DNA of 64,000 nt from Branchiostoma floridae (Eukaryota > Chordata > Leptocardii > Amphioxiformes > Branchiostomatidae): positions 8,282,758-8,346,757 of the forward strand of contig NC_049990.1 of assembly GCF_000003815.2 (NCBI RefSeq), given 5' to 3'. How positions within the stretch are numbered: position 1 is the stretch's first letter; the number at the start of each line of letters is the position of its first letter. This document shows positions 45,176-60,229 of this stretch, piece after piece. The position numbers and the translations under genes were made by a program. A model generated the notes under the pieces. It saw only the letters and a list, made by a program, of their open reading frames with translations, was not told the origin of the DNA and made no database searches.

Positions 45176-46997
45176 GTCCCAATTTGCGAATCCTTGTATG
45201 AACGGTCCGAATTCGACTCTGAGGAAGGATTCACAAATCAAGCCCAATTCCAGAACCTGGGTAAAACTCAATTTGGGATCCTGATATGAATGGTGGCTAA
45301 TACAAAATATGTGCTATGTGCCTCCCTTCATTCTGCTCTGTCTACTGGTATCACTGTGGAGAATACTGCATGTAGTGTATTATAGTATTTGTTCATCTGA
45401 AGTATCATGTATTTCATGCTCATTTATTCTATCTTCTATTTCCTATTGTTTTCTGGTCACATATACCATATTTGTGTCCAGAGCAATTGAGCTGAAGAAA
45501 ATTCCAGTGAGTTTAATTCCCTGAGTTGGAGAACTGTAGTTAAACTTTTCCGTAAAGTATTTGTTGGGGTTGAGGTTGCATTTTTAAATGGTGTTGGAAA
45601 AAAATGGAGTAATCTGACTGAATGGCGTCTTGTACAAAGTATAGTCCTACGCATGAGCTTAGATAGTACTTATGCCATGTGTTGAATATGATTCTACGTA
45701 CCATCAGCTTACAGCACATGAAACAGATTGGTAGGTTACTCATGAAAGACTTCCATCTTATTCCTAACTCCTTCAAAAGTTTGTCTTCCGAGTCGTTACA
45801 TTTTCTTCACAACTGTCTAACACAGGGCCACACAGGGGAATAAATCTGTGTACTTCCATACCTTAGCATGTCCTGGGAGAAACTTTTTCCATCAGGAATC
45901 AGCCTAGTGTGTTAATCTGGGTCGAGAATATTCATTTCACTTACAAGAAGCGGGGATTACTGGCCCATCACTTTTCCTTATGTCGTTAATAAGGAAAAGC
46001 CCGGTCCAGCTGGCCCGACCACCCCGACAAAATCCAATACCGCACAACAACGCTCTCCTTAGCCACTCTTGCTGCCCTCTAAATATTTCAGCAAGGGTTT
46101 AGCGGCGATGACAGAGGACTCAACCAGCCAAGTAACAAGGAACGTGGGTGGGCAGTAACCAGGTTTTAAGTAGCCTCCATCTGTATGAGGTCCTGGTAAC
46201 TACGTAATTCTGTTCCAGGTGTTGGAGTAACAGATGGAACAGGCCTAACAGGTTACAGCAGGTGACAGAGCGACCCAGCTGGTCAACCAGGCGCACCGGA
46301 AATAATGAACTAATCTGCTAATGTCGTGGCTGAACCATTTCCAAGTGTGATGGAAAGTTATGGGGAACGTGGAAATGTGAGGACTTCCACGGGACTAATT
46401 AGCGGAAGCACTTATGAGAAGAAAAGCAATTTGCCTTGTGGCAACAGGAAAGATTAACATCAAGAAGATTTACTACAAGTTGTGTTAAGAATGTGGCATC
46501 GACATAAGGCAACGAATCAATCTCGCACAAAATATTCACCGAGGCTTGGCAAAGTATTGATAGACAGGGAAGCTCTTTAATGATTGAAGCACCCTCCTAT
46601 AGTCGTAACAACTGTCATCTATCAAAAGAAGCAAAGAAATTGTGGCAAGTATTTACTACATATCTCTCTATCTATCATGATTTCTTGCACTTATGGAATA
46701 GACATTGTTAGGAGACTCCAATGGAAAATTTATGAGTAAATTGCATTTAAAATGTTATTGATGTTACACTGTTGTATCTACCTGATGAACTCATCTAGGA
46801 AGTTGTAAAACTAGGATGAAAGTCATGATCATACTTTCTCAAGAGATAACAAGTGGTTGAAGTTTACAGCGACTGTCTTCTTTCCTTCCTTAAAGAAGAT
46901 GAGACACTTCCTGTTTGCGAAAGCTATCATCTTCGATCGTAGCTGGAAGCTATAAGATTGGTAGATCAACAAATCATAGGATTGTGCCTATCAGCCA

Positions 46998-47460
46998 CCA
47001 AATTTTCAAGATGCAAATATCAAAATGTCACATCTTGAAGGATATTGAAGATCACCGTTCAAGGTTTTGAAGGAAGGGAGCCGTCTTAAGCTTTGCTGCG
47101 CAGTCTCACGAAATAAACATACGTCAAAAAGTCAAGCGGAATATCTCTGATTGCTATCCAAATGTCAATATCAAAATGTAACATCTTGAGACATTGAAGA
47201 TTTTCCGTTCAAGGGTTTGAAGAAAAAGAGCTATCTTAAGCTTTGCTGCGCAGTATCACAAATGAATATACATCAAAAAGTCAAGCGGCATATCTCCGAT
47301 TGCTGCTGATAATCCAAATGTCAATATCGAAATGTAACATCTTGAGATATTAAAGATTTTCTGTTCAAGGTTTCTAAGAAAGAGCTTTGCTGCGTAGTCT
47401 CGTGAAATAAATACATATTAGGAAGTCAAGTGGCATGTCTCCAATTGCTGCTGATTTCCA
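46998..47460. repeat. Three-copy tandem repeat, about 155 bp
   Basis: AATATCAAAATGTNACATCTTGA, then TTTGCTGCGCAGT, then AAAAAGTCAAGCGG, recur at about 47010, 47163 and 47318, with the third copy more diverged. Confidence 0.8.
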
Positions 47461-49577
47461 CATGCTCTATTGTTGGTGCGACACTACTCCCACAGAGGAT
47501 TTAATGTCAACATATCTGTCAACGAAAAAGGGAGGAGAGTACACACAACACAACCAAATTATACAGAGATAAAGCTACCTGTAATCCCTGTACAATTCCG
47601 AAACTGGCGGGGAGTTCAAATCATTGGCCCCAGGAGTTTTGTTAACACGAAGCCTCCTCAAACAAAAAACCCAATTACCCGGCTCCGATAATCCCCTTCA
47701 ATTTATCTATGATTCTTCATGGGGAAGTTCTATCTGTACTGTCAGTTTTATCAGTGGGAAATGAGAGAGAGATTGGGGCTCATTACCAAGCAGCAAGGGT
47801 GGCTATGAATCAGCTTGTCAGCAAGATATGGATCAAAATTGGGCCATATTTCTTCTGCGCTCATGGCTTCTTGGGAATAGAAATTCATGAACTTTTATCT
47901 TGGTTTGGATTAATCAGTGACTGATACGTACTGCAAGAAGAAAAGTTGCCTACAGGATGAAAGTTACTAGAGTGGAGAGATACGAAAATGGTACGCTTAG
48001 CACTGTAATCGTAGATGATTCACAAACAGTATCCTATACAAGAAAAGTCAGTAACAATGGATCAGGAACTCACCAACCAATTTTCTGTTTTCACAGAATG
48101 TTAAAAAATGCTCAGGCCACTCAAGTAAAAGATATGTTGTGATCTGTATAGAAGCACTGAGATGTTTTTTTGTTATTTATATCATATTACTGCATATCTT
48201 CAATAAAGTTAACGTTTTTTTTATAATAGATTATAACAAAATAAGAAACTTATCAACCAATAACTATAAGGCATCCAAAAGAAATGTCCAATCTACGTAC
48301 TGAAGATAGAAAGTCTCATCAACAAAAAAATACACAAGCCCCTCATAAACATGTGATTTACTAACTAACAATTGGCTAGTAAGTTAACTTATCAACCAAC
48401 CATTAATAACAGATCTAGAGGTTTTCCAACAAATTGAGATGGCAGCCAGAAATGCCTGAACAACAAGATGAAGACAGAAATGTCAATTACCAAAAAACGC
48501 ACTAGCCCCTCATCAACATGTGATATATATAAGTTACCTGGAATCCCCACGGGACCCATTGATAAGCAGAGAAAGGTTTCCTTGGAGAAATTTGGACATG
48601 GTCACTGGTCTTGTATAAATGAGCCCTTGGCTTGGTCAGCACATTGCACAATTCATTACCCCCCCTCCCAGCAGGTCATTCTTCACATTAACTCTCCGTG
48701 GTAAAAGGACACACAAAATCGTGACCTTAAGATGCAATTTTCTTAATTAGCTACAAGGAAGGCCGTATGATTTAATTGTGTAATTAATAAGGCAAAGCTT
48801 TTTTGATATTTTGACCTTTCTAGGTTTAGGTGTGACGCCACCACAGCTACAGTCAACCCTCAGTTCATCCACTGTGGGTAAATTGGACCTATTGATCTTC
48901 TTGCATCAAAAAAAGAGTAATCAAGATTTATGCAGGGGCATTATGTTTATTTTCAATGTATTGATCTATTACGGCATGCATTTTATTTCCCATCTGTAAG
49001 TGTAAGAAAGGCTTTTTTTTCGACTACCAACCCAATTAGCAAGCGTATTCAACACCTGATATCATCGTAAATATAGACCTGGTGCTCAGAATCATAATAC
49101 CCTTTTATAGCTATTGGTAAAGTTGTCAAAGGCGCCATAACTATACACAGTAAAGACCTATACACAGTAAACTCGGTTATATCACCAAGTTAAATAACAC
49201 CTCATATGCTATACAATTTGCTCACACAACTGTAAACCATAGTGCCATGGTATCTTCACATTATGTGAGTATTCATGTGGCTAACTAGTCCAGCAACTTT
49301 TAAACCCCAAATTGTTGTCTCTCTAACCGCAAAAGGCTTTGGTGTTTGGCAGGGTCTGTTACCAATTCTGTAAACTCCCTTCTCTCTCGAGAGACGAGGC
49401 AATTTTTCATCCCAATTATAGCGAAGAAATCTTGACAAATTGAGCCAGTAAGACAATCTTCTGTCTGTTGTTTAATGGCCATACAGTTGGATCTGTGCAA
49501 GCTTGACCGATGATACGGCATTACCTACATGTTGTTAGAAGCACTTTTGGCCTTGAAAATTTCCTCTCAAATGATAC

Positions 49578-49943
49578 NNNNNNNNNNNNNNNNNNNNNNN
49601 NNNNNNNNNNNNNNNNNNNNNNNNNNNNNNNNNNNNNNNNNNNNNNNNNNNNNNNNNNNNNNNNNNNNNNNNNNNNNNNNNNNNNNNNNNNNNNNNNNNN
49701 NNNNNNNNNNNNNNNNNNNNNNNNNNNNNNNNNNNNNNNNNNNNNNNNNNNNNNNNNNNNNNNNNNNNNNNNNNNNNNNNNNNNNNNNNNNNNNNNNNNN
49801 NNNNNNNNNNNNNNNNNNNNNNNNNNNNNNNNNNNNNNNNNNNNNNNNNNNNNNNNNNNNNNNNNNNNNNNNNNNNNNNNNNNNNNNNNNNNNNNNNNNN
49901 NNNNNNNNNNNNNNNNNNNNNNNNNNNNNNNNNNNNNNNNNNN
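49578..49943. other. Assembly gap (366 N)
   Basis: A run of N. Any open frame across it is artefactual. A small exon could be hidden here. Confidence 0.99.
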
Positions 49944-52900
49944 CTCACATAGGAGAGCTGTTGCCTGTATCTGTCAAGGGTTTAGCACCCTTAGAGCAGT
50001 GGTGCAATAACAGCTTGTTTGAAATCACACAGTCACCTATTAGTATATTCCTACAGTACCTACTATATTCCATTAGGGTAACACAGTAAAAAGACAAATT
50101 TTCTTGATTTCTACATTTCCCTACTTTCACAGCAACTATTTTGCATATTCCTCACACCTTGTGATTAGCTTGGCAATGTTTTCCTTCTGTTAGCAGTTGA
50201 ATTATGATATTGCCTGAAATAATGTCAAAGTAATAGGCTCCCAGCACAAAGTAATAGGCTCCAGAATGGTTTGTTGCAGCTAATATTTCATATCTTGTAA
50301 ATTGTTCTTATTTGACTTCATTGCTTTGTGCACCAATCTCTGTCAATTGAGTTTTTGATATCTCAGACGAGGACGGAAATTGGGCAGGAACACAATTTGA
50401 GAAAATAGAGGATTAAGGACAATTTCGTTCTATGCAACCTGTCAGCAATTATACCACTTGTTTTGTCCTTGCTCTTTACACAAGACGTCTGTCTTTAGCC
50501 TTGGCTGTAGAGCTTCTTAACACTCTTCAACACAAAAACATCTTACGCTGAAAAGAACCCTCAACGATTCAACCTTCTTCTGAGTTGACGTGTAGTGTTT
50601 TTTACTTGAGATGTTCTACCCGCAGAGTTCGCCACTACAACACATATGTACAAAGGAGGATTTGTTCATATGAGGAAAGTGGGACATTTTCCCACAGCCC
50701 TTGAGTTAAAGTACCCTTTTAGCAGATTTAAGACTTAAGACTACTTTTCCTTAATTTTCCAAATCTTTTAAGACCACCTTGTAATGTTAAGACCATATGT
50801 CTTTTTTTCATTCTTTTTACTATTCTTTTTTACATACACATGTATTTGGATAGATGCAACATGTAAATGGCCTAAATGTGTATTATCTTAATGTGTGAAT
50901 ATGGCTTAGTACATAATCAAGTAATTACAGCAGTTGATTACCACAAAGCAATCAAAACTTTGGGTGTCAATCCATCTACAAAAGGCAATTTTCATTATCG
51001 TTATCGTTGGAGGCATAAGTTGACTTCTGGTCACTAGCTATTAACACAATCCATGCATCTTCAGTAATTACTTAATGCTTAGACTAAGGTGCTCCAGCAT
51101 GTAAGCCATTATCATGGGATAATAAAAAGCATTGGGACTGTCAGATTATCTATCAAAGAAGCACTGTCATAAGAGATCTAAATTCTTTTATTTGAAGAGA
51201 GAAAAATCAGTACAAAGTTCTGGAAATTTAAAGTATATCTTCTGCTCTAAAAATCATCACAGTCACCTCTACTGTAACTTCCGCTATGTCCAGTCAGCCA
51301 TGATGAAAACACAACGGTGTGTAAAGAAAGTCAACACCACCAGATGGCAAAGTCTCTTTCCGTGAGATTCTCTCCTTTAGAAGTAGTTTACTTTGCCATC
51401 CCGTTTCACCGACAAGGTTTTCGAGCTCATCTTGCCGTGTCACAATATCTTTTCCAGCCAAATGGAGCTAAGGAAGCAGTTGGCAAAATAGTATACCGAA
51501 GGGTTCCGTCCATTTCACACGATGCACTCTTTGTCATGGTTCTAGTCAACTTCAAAGCATACGCACATGGGGTATGAAATGGTAAAACAATGGCAGCTTC
51601 TGTATTAACTTACACCCTTTGTCAAGCTTAAGATCAGGTGTTTCTTAAGGGAGTAGAGACCTGAAAGAATAATCTGTAGAAACATCAATAGGCAAAAATC
51701 AGTGTCAGTGTAGCTTAATTTTAGGCCCAAAATATGATAATTCTAGCTTTGGTTTCTTTTTTTTTTTCTGTCAACTTTTACTTTTTTAATACTGTATTAC
51801 AAAACTGGAGGTTTATTGTTTCATTTTTCATCTTTTAGGGACCATACATTTTTATCAGTCACCAAAGCTCCAAGTCCTGCTGACTCACAGGCATTTTATA
51901 TAAAGCTGTAACAATTATTTTGCTACATTTCTTGTGACTTGGTCTGTATTATGTATTTATATATACAGGACCCCCACTGGAAAATGCACGGCAGAACTAA
52001 TTGGCAACATGTTGGAAACAGCAAGGTTCACTGCATGGGTAGAGAATTTAAATACTGGAAATGTGAGTAACACAGTTATTAACAAGCACTTTCTGCATTT
52101 ATGATAAAGCTACACAGTGTATAAAGTTTGCAGCTGAAACAATGCAGTGTAAATTTATGTGGATTTTGATGTACAACGAATGTGTAAGTTATAACAGCTC
52201 AGCTTTCTAACTGAACACAATAACATAAACATTTAGTTAATGCACTAATTAGTTCGTCAAATGCAAGAGGTTGACTTTATGCAAACAAAAATTAATGCTG
52301 CAACTAAGGAACCGTTTAATTACCCTCCAGTATGCCTAAAGGAAATGATGCTGATTTCCGACACCCGTTATCTTTGTTTATTTGTTTATGAGGATTTATT
52401 TGCCATAGTCAGCACATAAATATGTAGTATACATTATGTAAATAAGTTTCGAAATTTGTCTCCTCGATCATCTTGTTATAAATTGTATCATTATACCTTC
52501 ATGTAAATACCTTCATGATAAATGCACAGAGCTGATCACATTACTTTCCGCTTGCTCTAAAGAATTTGCTACTCTCTGTTCGATAGATAAATTCAACTAC
52601 AATCTGGGAGGCAATAACCCTCACTGTGTACAAGGAGGCAAATATATCCACGAATGCTTATACCGTAGAACCAATAGTGTAAATGACATGCTAGACCCAA
52701 TATTTTGACTTATTCATACCTATCGATATCCATATATATATATCTGTTTAGTTGTACTGTAAGTAGCTGTTATACTTTATACTAGTATCCTACGAAAGTC
52801 GCTGTACATACTTTTGTTGTGTCAATAAAGATTTCATTTAGGAAATCCACAGGCCCTGCTATTGCTATTGATGAGGAAAGATGTAAAGTTTGATATCATG

Positions 52901-53670
52901 CCTAAACGTTCTTACACATGGGCATATATTCAAAATTTTGCTGCAACGTGTGATTTGATTTATCAAAGGGTTATCCATGATTTAGGGAAGTGAGAGAAAA
53001 AAATGTTTAAAGGTCTTCCCAACAAAGATCAACACTATATCATAGCACTTCCAAATAGGACTTTTTGTTACAGGTGCAGGTAAAGCGCATCAACCCACAC
53101 CTAATATTATGTACGACCATGCACAACGAAAATGATGTTGAAAGTCAGGCTACCAGAGGAATTTTAATATCAAAGAGTAATCTCACCTTGTCACATGAAG
53201 GTATGATTGCAACTTCAAGTTCAACAAAGGGTTCAGGCACTGCATGGGTATTTACATGCCGGTGAGGACCTGTGCGTATATTCAAGTCCACATGGTTTTC
53301 GCATTGACTGTTTTGGTCTAGGCCTTGTACTGCTGTAGACAAATAATATCTAATCTTTTCTCGCTTTCTTTATAAAGAAAAAAAAATGTAGAAGCTTTTT
53401 CTGATAAAGACCATGAAAGGTGGAACATGCTGATATACAATGTACGACTGTGATTGTACCTGTTTTTTTAATAATTAATTGATACTAAATTGGGATGTAT
53501 ATGGGATAGCCAATACCATATTTGTTTTCCGAATGTACACTTTGTTTAATTAATTTTCCTGTTGTCCTGTAAGTGTGCCGATCCTGAGTTGTCCCAACTG
53601 ATTGTGACAATTTTCCACCACAGTTCCTGTAATTGCTAGCACTTCTGTTAAGGCGTGTCCTTTCTGTTAG

Positions 53671-54023
53671 CCACGACATCCCTACTCTGATTAGGCAGGT
53701 TCATATTACTTCTGTGGTTTTCATTCTCACGACTTCATCGGTTTTGTTCTAACATACATGCCCCTGAGAAATTTTGCCTTGATCAGTCCCCATGGAATCC
53801 AATTGGCTTTAGCATGCTGGCCGTGTGGTCAAATGGTGCTATTGGTGACTCAATATTTCATTTTGTCCCAAAGTCTTTTTTTACATCTGACAGCTTTCTG
53901 GTGATATTTTTCTGCAAAGAAAGGCAACTTCAAGTTGGACACTATTCAGAGAAAACATCATTTGTGAGAATGAAAACCACAGAAGTGATATGAACCTGCC
54001 TAATCAGAGTAGGGATGTCGTGG
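53671..54023. mobile_element. Near-perfect 60-bp inverted repeats around a 233-bp spacer
   Basis: Left arm 53671-53730 begins CCACGACATCCCTACTCTGA and ends TTCATTCTCAC. Right arm 53964-54023 is its reverse complement with one mismatch in 60. The spacer has no coding potential. Flanks do not show a clean target duplication. Confidence 0.8.
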
Positions 54024-57000
54024 TTACAGGGAAACCCACTTGGTCTGAATTACGCCATGAGTTGGTTAGGGGCTGCATTGCATCCAACATCCGGTATGTT
54101 AGACCTCAGGTACCAAAGAGCTGGCCTGTCTGGGACCTGGTGACAGCGTGGATTCCAGGTTACAATTATTGCAATGCAGTGATATTTTCACAAAGCCTCT
54201 TCACTCAATCCTACATTCCCAAGCTTGTAATCCAGAATAATCATGATCTCCTGCCCTCAACAGCCTTCGTTCCCATGTGATGTTGATCATTGATGATTGT
54301 TTTCCATGACTTATTTCCGAGGTATGAATCTTGCAGCTTGAATCATGGCTACAGGAAACCAACGAGTACAAAGATCCTATCAAATACAGACCATCCAGGC
54401 CTCGGTCATGAGTCTTGATATTGAAACCTGGACCCACCAGGACCCATAACCATACCTCATACTCAGTCTGATATTGAGTATTCCTTTCACTGACCCTTTC
54501 TACCATGCTCACTTCACTTGGGTGCCCTCTAACATTTATTCACTACTTGCAGATTATCTACAAATGAACAACTCTAGTTCTATAGACAAAAAATGAAAGT
54601 AAGTCAGGACAATAAACAAAATTTAGCTATGAATTCACTTGTTGGGTAGATATAAACAGTAATATTATGTCAAAACAATGAAAATGATATTCTTAGCATC
54701 TGACCTTGGACGGAAGTAACAACCAGTAAAGACTTGAAATGAACTTTTTTGTGAACTTGATTTTCTGGAGTGTAAAATTAAACTTACAATAGATAAAGTC
54801 AATGACAGCATACTTAAAATGCGATATAAACAAACCCACTGTACATGTATGCAATAAGACAAAAACAACTGACAAGTATGTCGTATGATAATCACATTTT
54901 GAAACAAAGTCACAGCCTTGTTTCCCCTCTTTCAACCTCCTTGCCAACACCAATGACAAATACCATCTGTGATTTTTCCTCACAACAACCATATTTTTCT
55001 TGACCATTTGACCGAATCAGCCAAAACAAAATTAATACACATGCCTTTTCCTCCCTCATGACCAATTTTCGAGCAGCTCCTAAAATATTAAGGTGAAGAG
55101 TTAATATTCAACATTGTAAATCAGGCCACCCTTCGCCAGTCAAACGTTCCCAGCAGTGTAGTTCTGAAGTAGTGTGAGTTCTCCCTCAGGCTGTCTGGCT
55201 GTGCTAGATTTAGTGGACTTGACCAAATGTGTGCAGAAGTCACGCCTAATACCCGCAAAATGATTATTCCAGACTCAGAGTTATGGTTTGTGAATGCAAC
55301 AGAGATAAAGAGTTTAATAGGTGCCGTATGAAAAACCGAGTGGACATATTGTGGACTAGAAGGACAAAATAATTCAGATCAGATATAGGTCCCTCCACGC
55401 CAGTGAAGCAGAAAAAGGAACATGTTTAAATTATATCAGTCACGGTGTATATGACACATGTTTGAGAGTCCATATGATTGTGTGACACCTTTAAATTCTA
55501 CACACAGTGTAGGATACCATATGCTTTAGATCTGATAAACTTACATGTAGAATGTTAAAATTCTGGTGGCTGAAATCATCTGCGATTAAATCATGACCAG
55601 TTAAGGTATGACTGTATTCAACAGGTTTTGTAAAAACAACTGTTACAGTAACAACAGTACACTGCACGTTATACCTGATATATTTTACATAATTACTGAA
55701 AGTTCATTTATTCAAAATCCTGTTTATCATTCAGACACCTAGGTATTATAAAACAAAGGGGCACTTGATGACAGTTCTCACCCCTGCAGGTTGAAAGGTA
55801 CAACAATGACGGATGGACATGTACATTATTAACCATTCCTTTCACGTCACTGTCTGATGTCAGCGAGCCGTGTCTGTGACATCATAGCACGGTCGCCACG
55901 GCGAAATTAGAACACCGGGTGTCCAACATTACACCCGATTGGGCAGGTGACAAAGGTAGCGTCTTCCCTCTGTCTAATTGTGACTGCTGACATTTACAAT
56001 ATAGGGAACGAGTGGCTGATGAAAAATTCTGTCCAGACAAAGAATCCAGATATGAAACACAAAAGACCAGTAAGACAGCTAATTCCAACATGTCTAACCA
56101 GCGTGCAAAACCAACTACTATTTCCAGACATACTAATTAAATCTTGCTGGTGCACTCAAACAGCAAAGGCAGAAAAATAGAATTTTTTTCATTCATAAAC
56201 AAATTTTTAAGCTGTATCAAAACAAATTCTTTCATTTTCTGAATAACCTAAATAGATTAACTTCAAACATTGGTCAAACCTCCATATGATGTTGACCAAA
56301 CATACATAAATCTTTGAAATCTGAAAGATCTTTATAGAACAGTTGCATTTGAATAGATCTGATAGAGCTTGATCATTAAACTAAAATATCAGACTTTGTC
56401 TATTCATAGACCTTATTTCGGTTTTATCATTTGTCGTTAACTTGAAATACCACACAAACAAGTCCTGACTTCCTTTTATGTACTAATCGTAGCACTGAAA
56501 CTATCTATCTCCATCTAAATCTGCCGGAAAATTGTTAGACCTATAAAAATGCCCCCAAGTTAGATGATCTGAAAGCTTTCCTGCGACATTTAAACTGCTG
56601 CCCCACCCCTCAATAAAACAATGCTCCCAGTTAGAAGCTTATGGAAATGATCACTGTACCACTTATACCATGACATTTTCATACAAAATGCTACTAGTAA
56701 GGATCATTGGATGAGTGAAAAATGTTGTTATGTTGTTATAGTTCCACACTTAAAAATGGATATGAAAATTTGAATTTATTTACTAAATAGGCATTTTGAA
56801 AGTGATTGTACAAAATCTGTTTATCTATTTTCCAAACATGTACTATGTGATTCTGAAAAATATTTTTATCATTTAATGACTATGACAATGTTGACCCTCT
56901 CATTGACTTGAAGTGGACTTGTATTAGCTATATAATCGTTTTCTCCCGACAAGCTATAACGTTGAATTTAATTTTTTTCTTACGGTTTTTCTTTTCTTCT

Positions 57001-60000
57001 TCAAATGTTTGCCTTATACAATTTCATACTGTAACAGTCATCAACTTATTAATGAGAACAGCTGATCAAATATTTCAAAAAAGGTTATGTTGGTGGATAA
57101 TAAAGTAATGTGCTATCTTTATTAGTTTGTCTTTTCTCTCATGTCTCTTAAGACCATTATATCAACACTCGCAAAAAAATCACATTCATTTTACGATAAA
57201 TGTATCATAAATAATTTTTTCATACTCAAAAAGGATTTTTCTTCATAACCCAGTAATCTTTTCTTTGTCTGCAGCTGCGATTTTTTTAGGAGAATAAATG
57301 TTATGGCATGAAAATTAATACAAGATTAGGAGCATTAAGTTCCTTTTATAGGCCATGTGGATATGAATACAAATTTTACATCAATTCTAAATGCACGAAA
57401 TTTGCATGATAACATCTGAAAACGGTATAGACGCCTATCAATATTGCTAGTTTCTGCAACGAGGAATACTTTATTAATGACATCAGACTTTTCATTAAAG
57501 TGATAATAATCGAGGCTCCAGGCAAGATTCTATCTCCTAACATTCCAACATTGCATAAAGGGAATGTTAGACTAGAAAGGATTACATTATCACACATATC
57601 AAAGGCAATACTTTGTTCTTCCAAAGTGGGTTCTACCTGGAACTATGGCCAGGATTTAGAGCTAGTAGGGGGTCCAATTTGCCAGAGCAGCTGATCACCC
57701 CCTCTAGAGACTATTGCCCGTAGGCATTGTGGGACAAACATGCTCCGGTGGTTACAAGCATCATATTATAAAGCTATATTGGATCACAATGAAGATCGGG
57801 TTATAATTTGGTCTGTATATGGACCTAAGTTCTTGACATAAATCGTGAAAACTTTCCTCAACTGGGAATAGGACACCCTATTCTCACACTGGGATGCCAT
57901 GCGTTACGCCATATCGACCACTTAGTTGTACAAAATATGCCTATAGAAAGGTGCACTTGCTTTAACAGCGATGCGGCAATTTAAGTATCATTATGATCAA
58001 TATGCCTTTACAGCTTTCCACACAGCAGGCGCAGTTTTATGAAGTAGAAATGTTTTCCGTAAATCTGCCCCATCGCCAACGCTTGGAAACGGCCTCAATC
58101 TTTATTTCCGGCCAGCCAAACAGAACGCAATTTTCCCGCGGTAAAAATAAATCCAGCGGAGAGAGGCCGTTACAGTCACACGTTTAATTTTCTGGTGTGA
58201 GCTCGGAGTACGATTCGGGATGCAGCCATAAAAATTTCATCACAGCATTTTCCCCTGTGTTTGCTTGGTAAGATATAAATAACCCAATACTGCGCGGAAA
58301 TTCAATCAGCTTTCGCTGGCAGAGAGTAACCCTGGCATTGTTGGTCACTGAGAGGCATTCTAATGGGAGAAAAACCTGGGATATTGCGATTTTATTATCA
58401 CCGTCTAATGACATCTAGCACATCGACAAAGCCTGGGCTACCTACAGGTGTATGCACATAAATGGGCAGGTGTGTTTCTAACAGCAACATAATTGAACTG
58501 TCATATCAGAATAAAAATAACCTCATCAATTTTCACGACTCCAGGACCATTAACGTCCCCCGAAAGAGGTGAGGATGAAAGCAGAGGTTGGCCCGACTAT
58601 CCTCTAACAAGTTCGCTTGCGATAATTGTCGGGGCAAAAATTGAGCAGGGCAACCCAGCACAGCGGGGGCACTTTGTTTTTCGGTGGAATTAATCAAGGA
58701 ATGGCGAACATGTGACAATCGGAAGGGATGAGTGATGGACTATTGCATTGGCGATAACAAGGATGGGACTTATCACTGGGCTGGAATATGCCATGATCCT
58801 GATATTGATGGCCACCCCAAAGGCTGACAAAACATTTATCCTATCGGAGTCATCCCTTGGAGCTACTACGCTCCGGAGATAAGCCACCCAGGTGGCACAT
58901 TACTCATGGTAAACTTGCATTTTCCCAAACACCGAAAAAGTCAATAAAATTGCCGCAAACAGGGGCATGGATCATACCTTCCCCGTCATCAGGAAACGGG
59001 GGTGGTGAGACAATAAAATTTGCAACCACAGGCACCGTTTATTCTTTTCAATCGTTTATTATTTGCAATATCAATAGAAAAACGTGCATTATGACAACAT
59101 TTCTTTTTCTTCCTTCATTAAGGTAATGTGTTCTTAAACAAAATTTAATGCACGCCATATGATTTGGGCAACATGACCATACAAAGAACTAGGTACACTG
59201 GGAAAACGTCCTTTGAGTATTGCCTCCCGATGCACCCAGTAATGTATGCAAAAGAGACACAACCGGGGAATGATTAGAAAATATTTTCACACCAACCCAC
59301 AGGCAGGCTTCCATATACACATGCATGATAACTGAGAAATAAAGTACAGTTGAGGTATGCTTAATCTTGAAGTTATGGCTCACTCTAGAAGCCAGCACGA
59401 AATGCTCTCGGTCGATAACTCGGCCTACCAGAAATGCGAAAATTGGATAGGTCCCTAATGTAATTCATAAACTGGCGCCAAATTGACACTGCCAAATTTA
59501 CAATAGTGTAAATGGCGGACAGTGTTCCATCCTTCATCGTATTGAGTTTTCGTGTCCCCGTGAATTTTGCCATCTACGGAGAAGGACTGTGACACCAAGT
59601 GTGGAGGGACTTGATAAGGCGGAGCGAGAGGTCATGCTATGACAGCATCGGCGGGGATAAAAGGAAATTGGGAAACTGCGATTTGGTGCTCAGGAAGGAG
59701 TGCAGAAAACACAACAGGTCCGCATGGAAGAGTTACTCCTGATTGAAGTATTATCATCACATGTAATTCATGGACCAGGAAGTATGCAGTCCGCATACAC
59801 AACGAGAACGAAGGACGGTCTAATTACAGCTCAAGTTTAGAGCATCTGTGAAAGGCTCAACGTCTAAAGTGGAACAGAAGTTAATGGGGCAGAGAAAAAT
59901 GAGCCAAAGTAGGAACAAGCCTCCGACAAGTCGCAATCGATCCGAGAACAAATCAATGTAAGGGGGTACGTCTACCGTCTCATCCATGTATCACACATAA

Positions 60001-60229
60001 ATGGGAAAATGGAAGTTAAGCTACGAGGGTCCACAGCCCTTTATAACCATAACGTATAGAGGATAGGAGATTTGTGCGTTCTTATTACTGGGCATTCAAC
60101 CAGTGACTTGCCAAATGGTTGAGATGGAAGAGACAGTTCTACAGAAGCATTGTCAAGGTTTCTTTCAAGTACAGGCTAATCTATTACTGGATAGAAACTA
60201 GGGAATTGTGTTTGATCATAAAGGATGGA

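Noticed and set aside
49510-50089. Long open frames of 137-186 codons
   Set aside because: They are almost entirely translations of the N run and have no sequence content.
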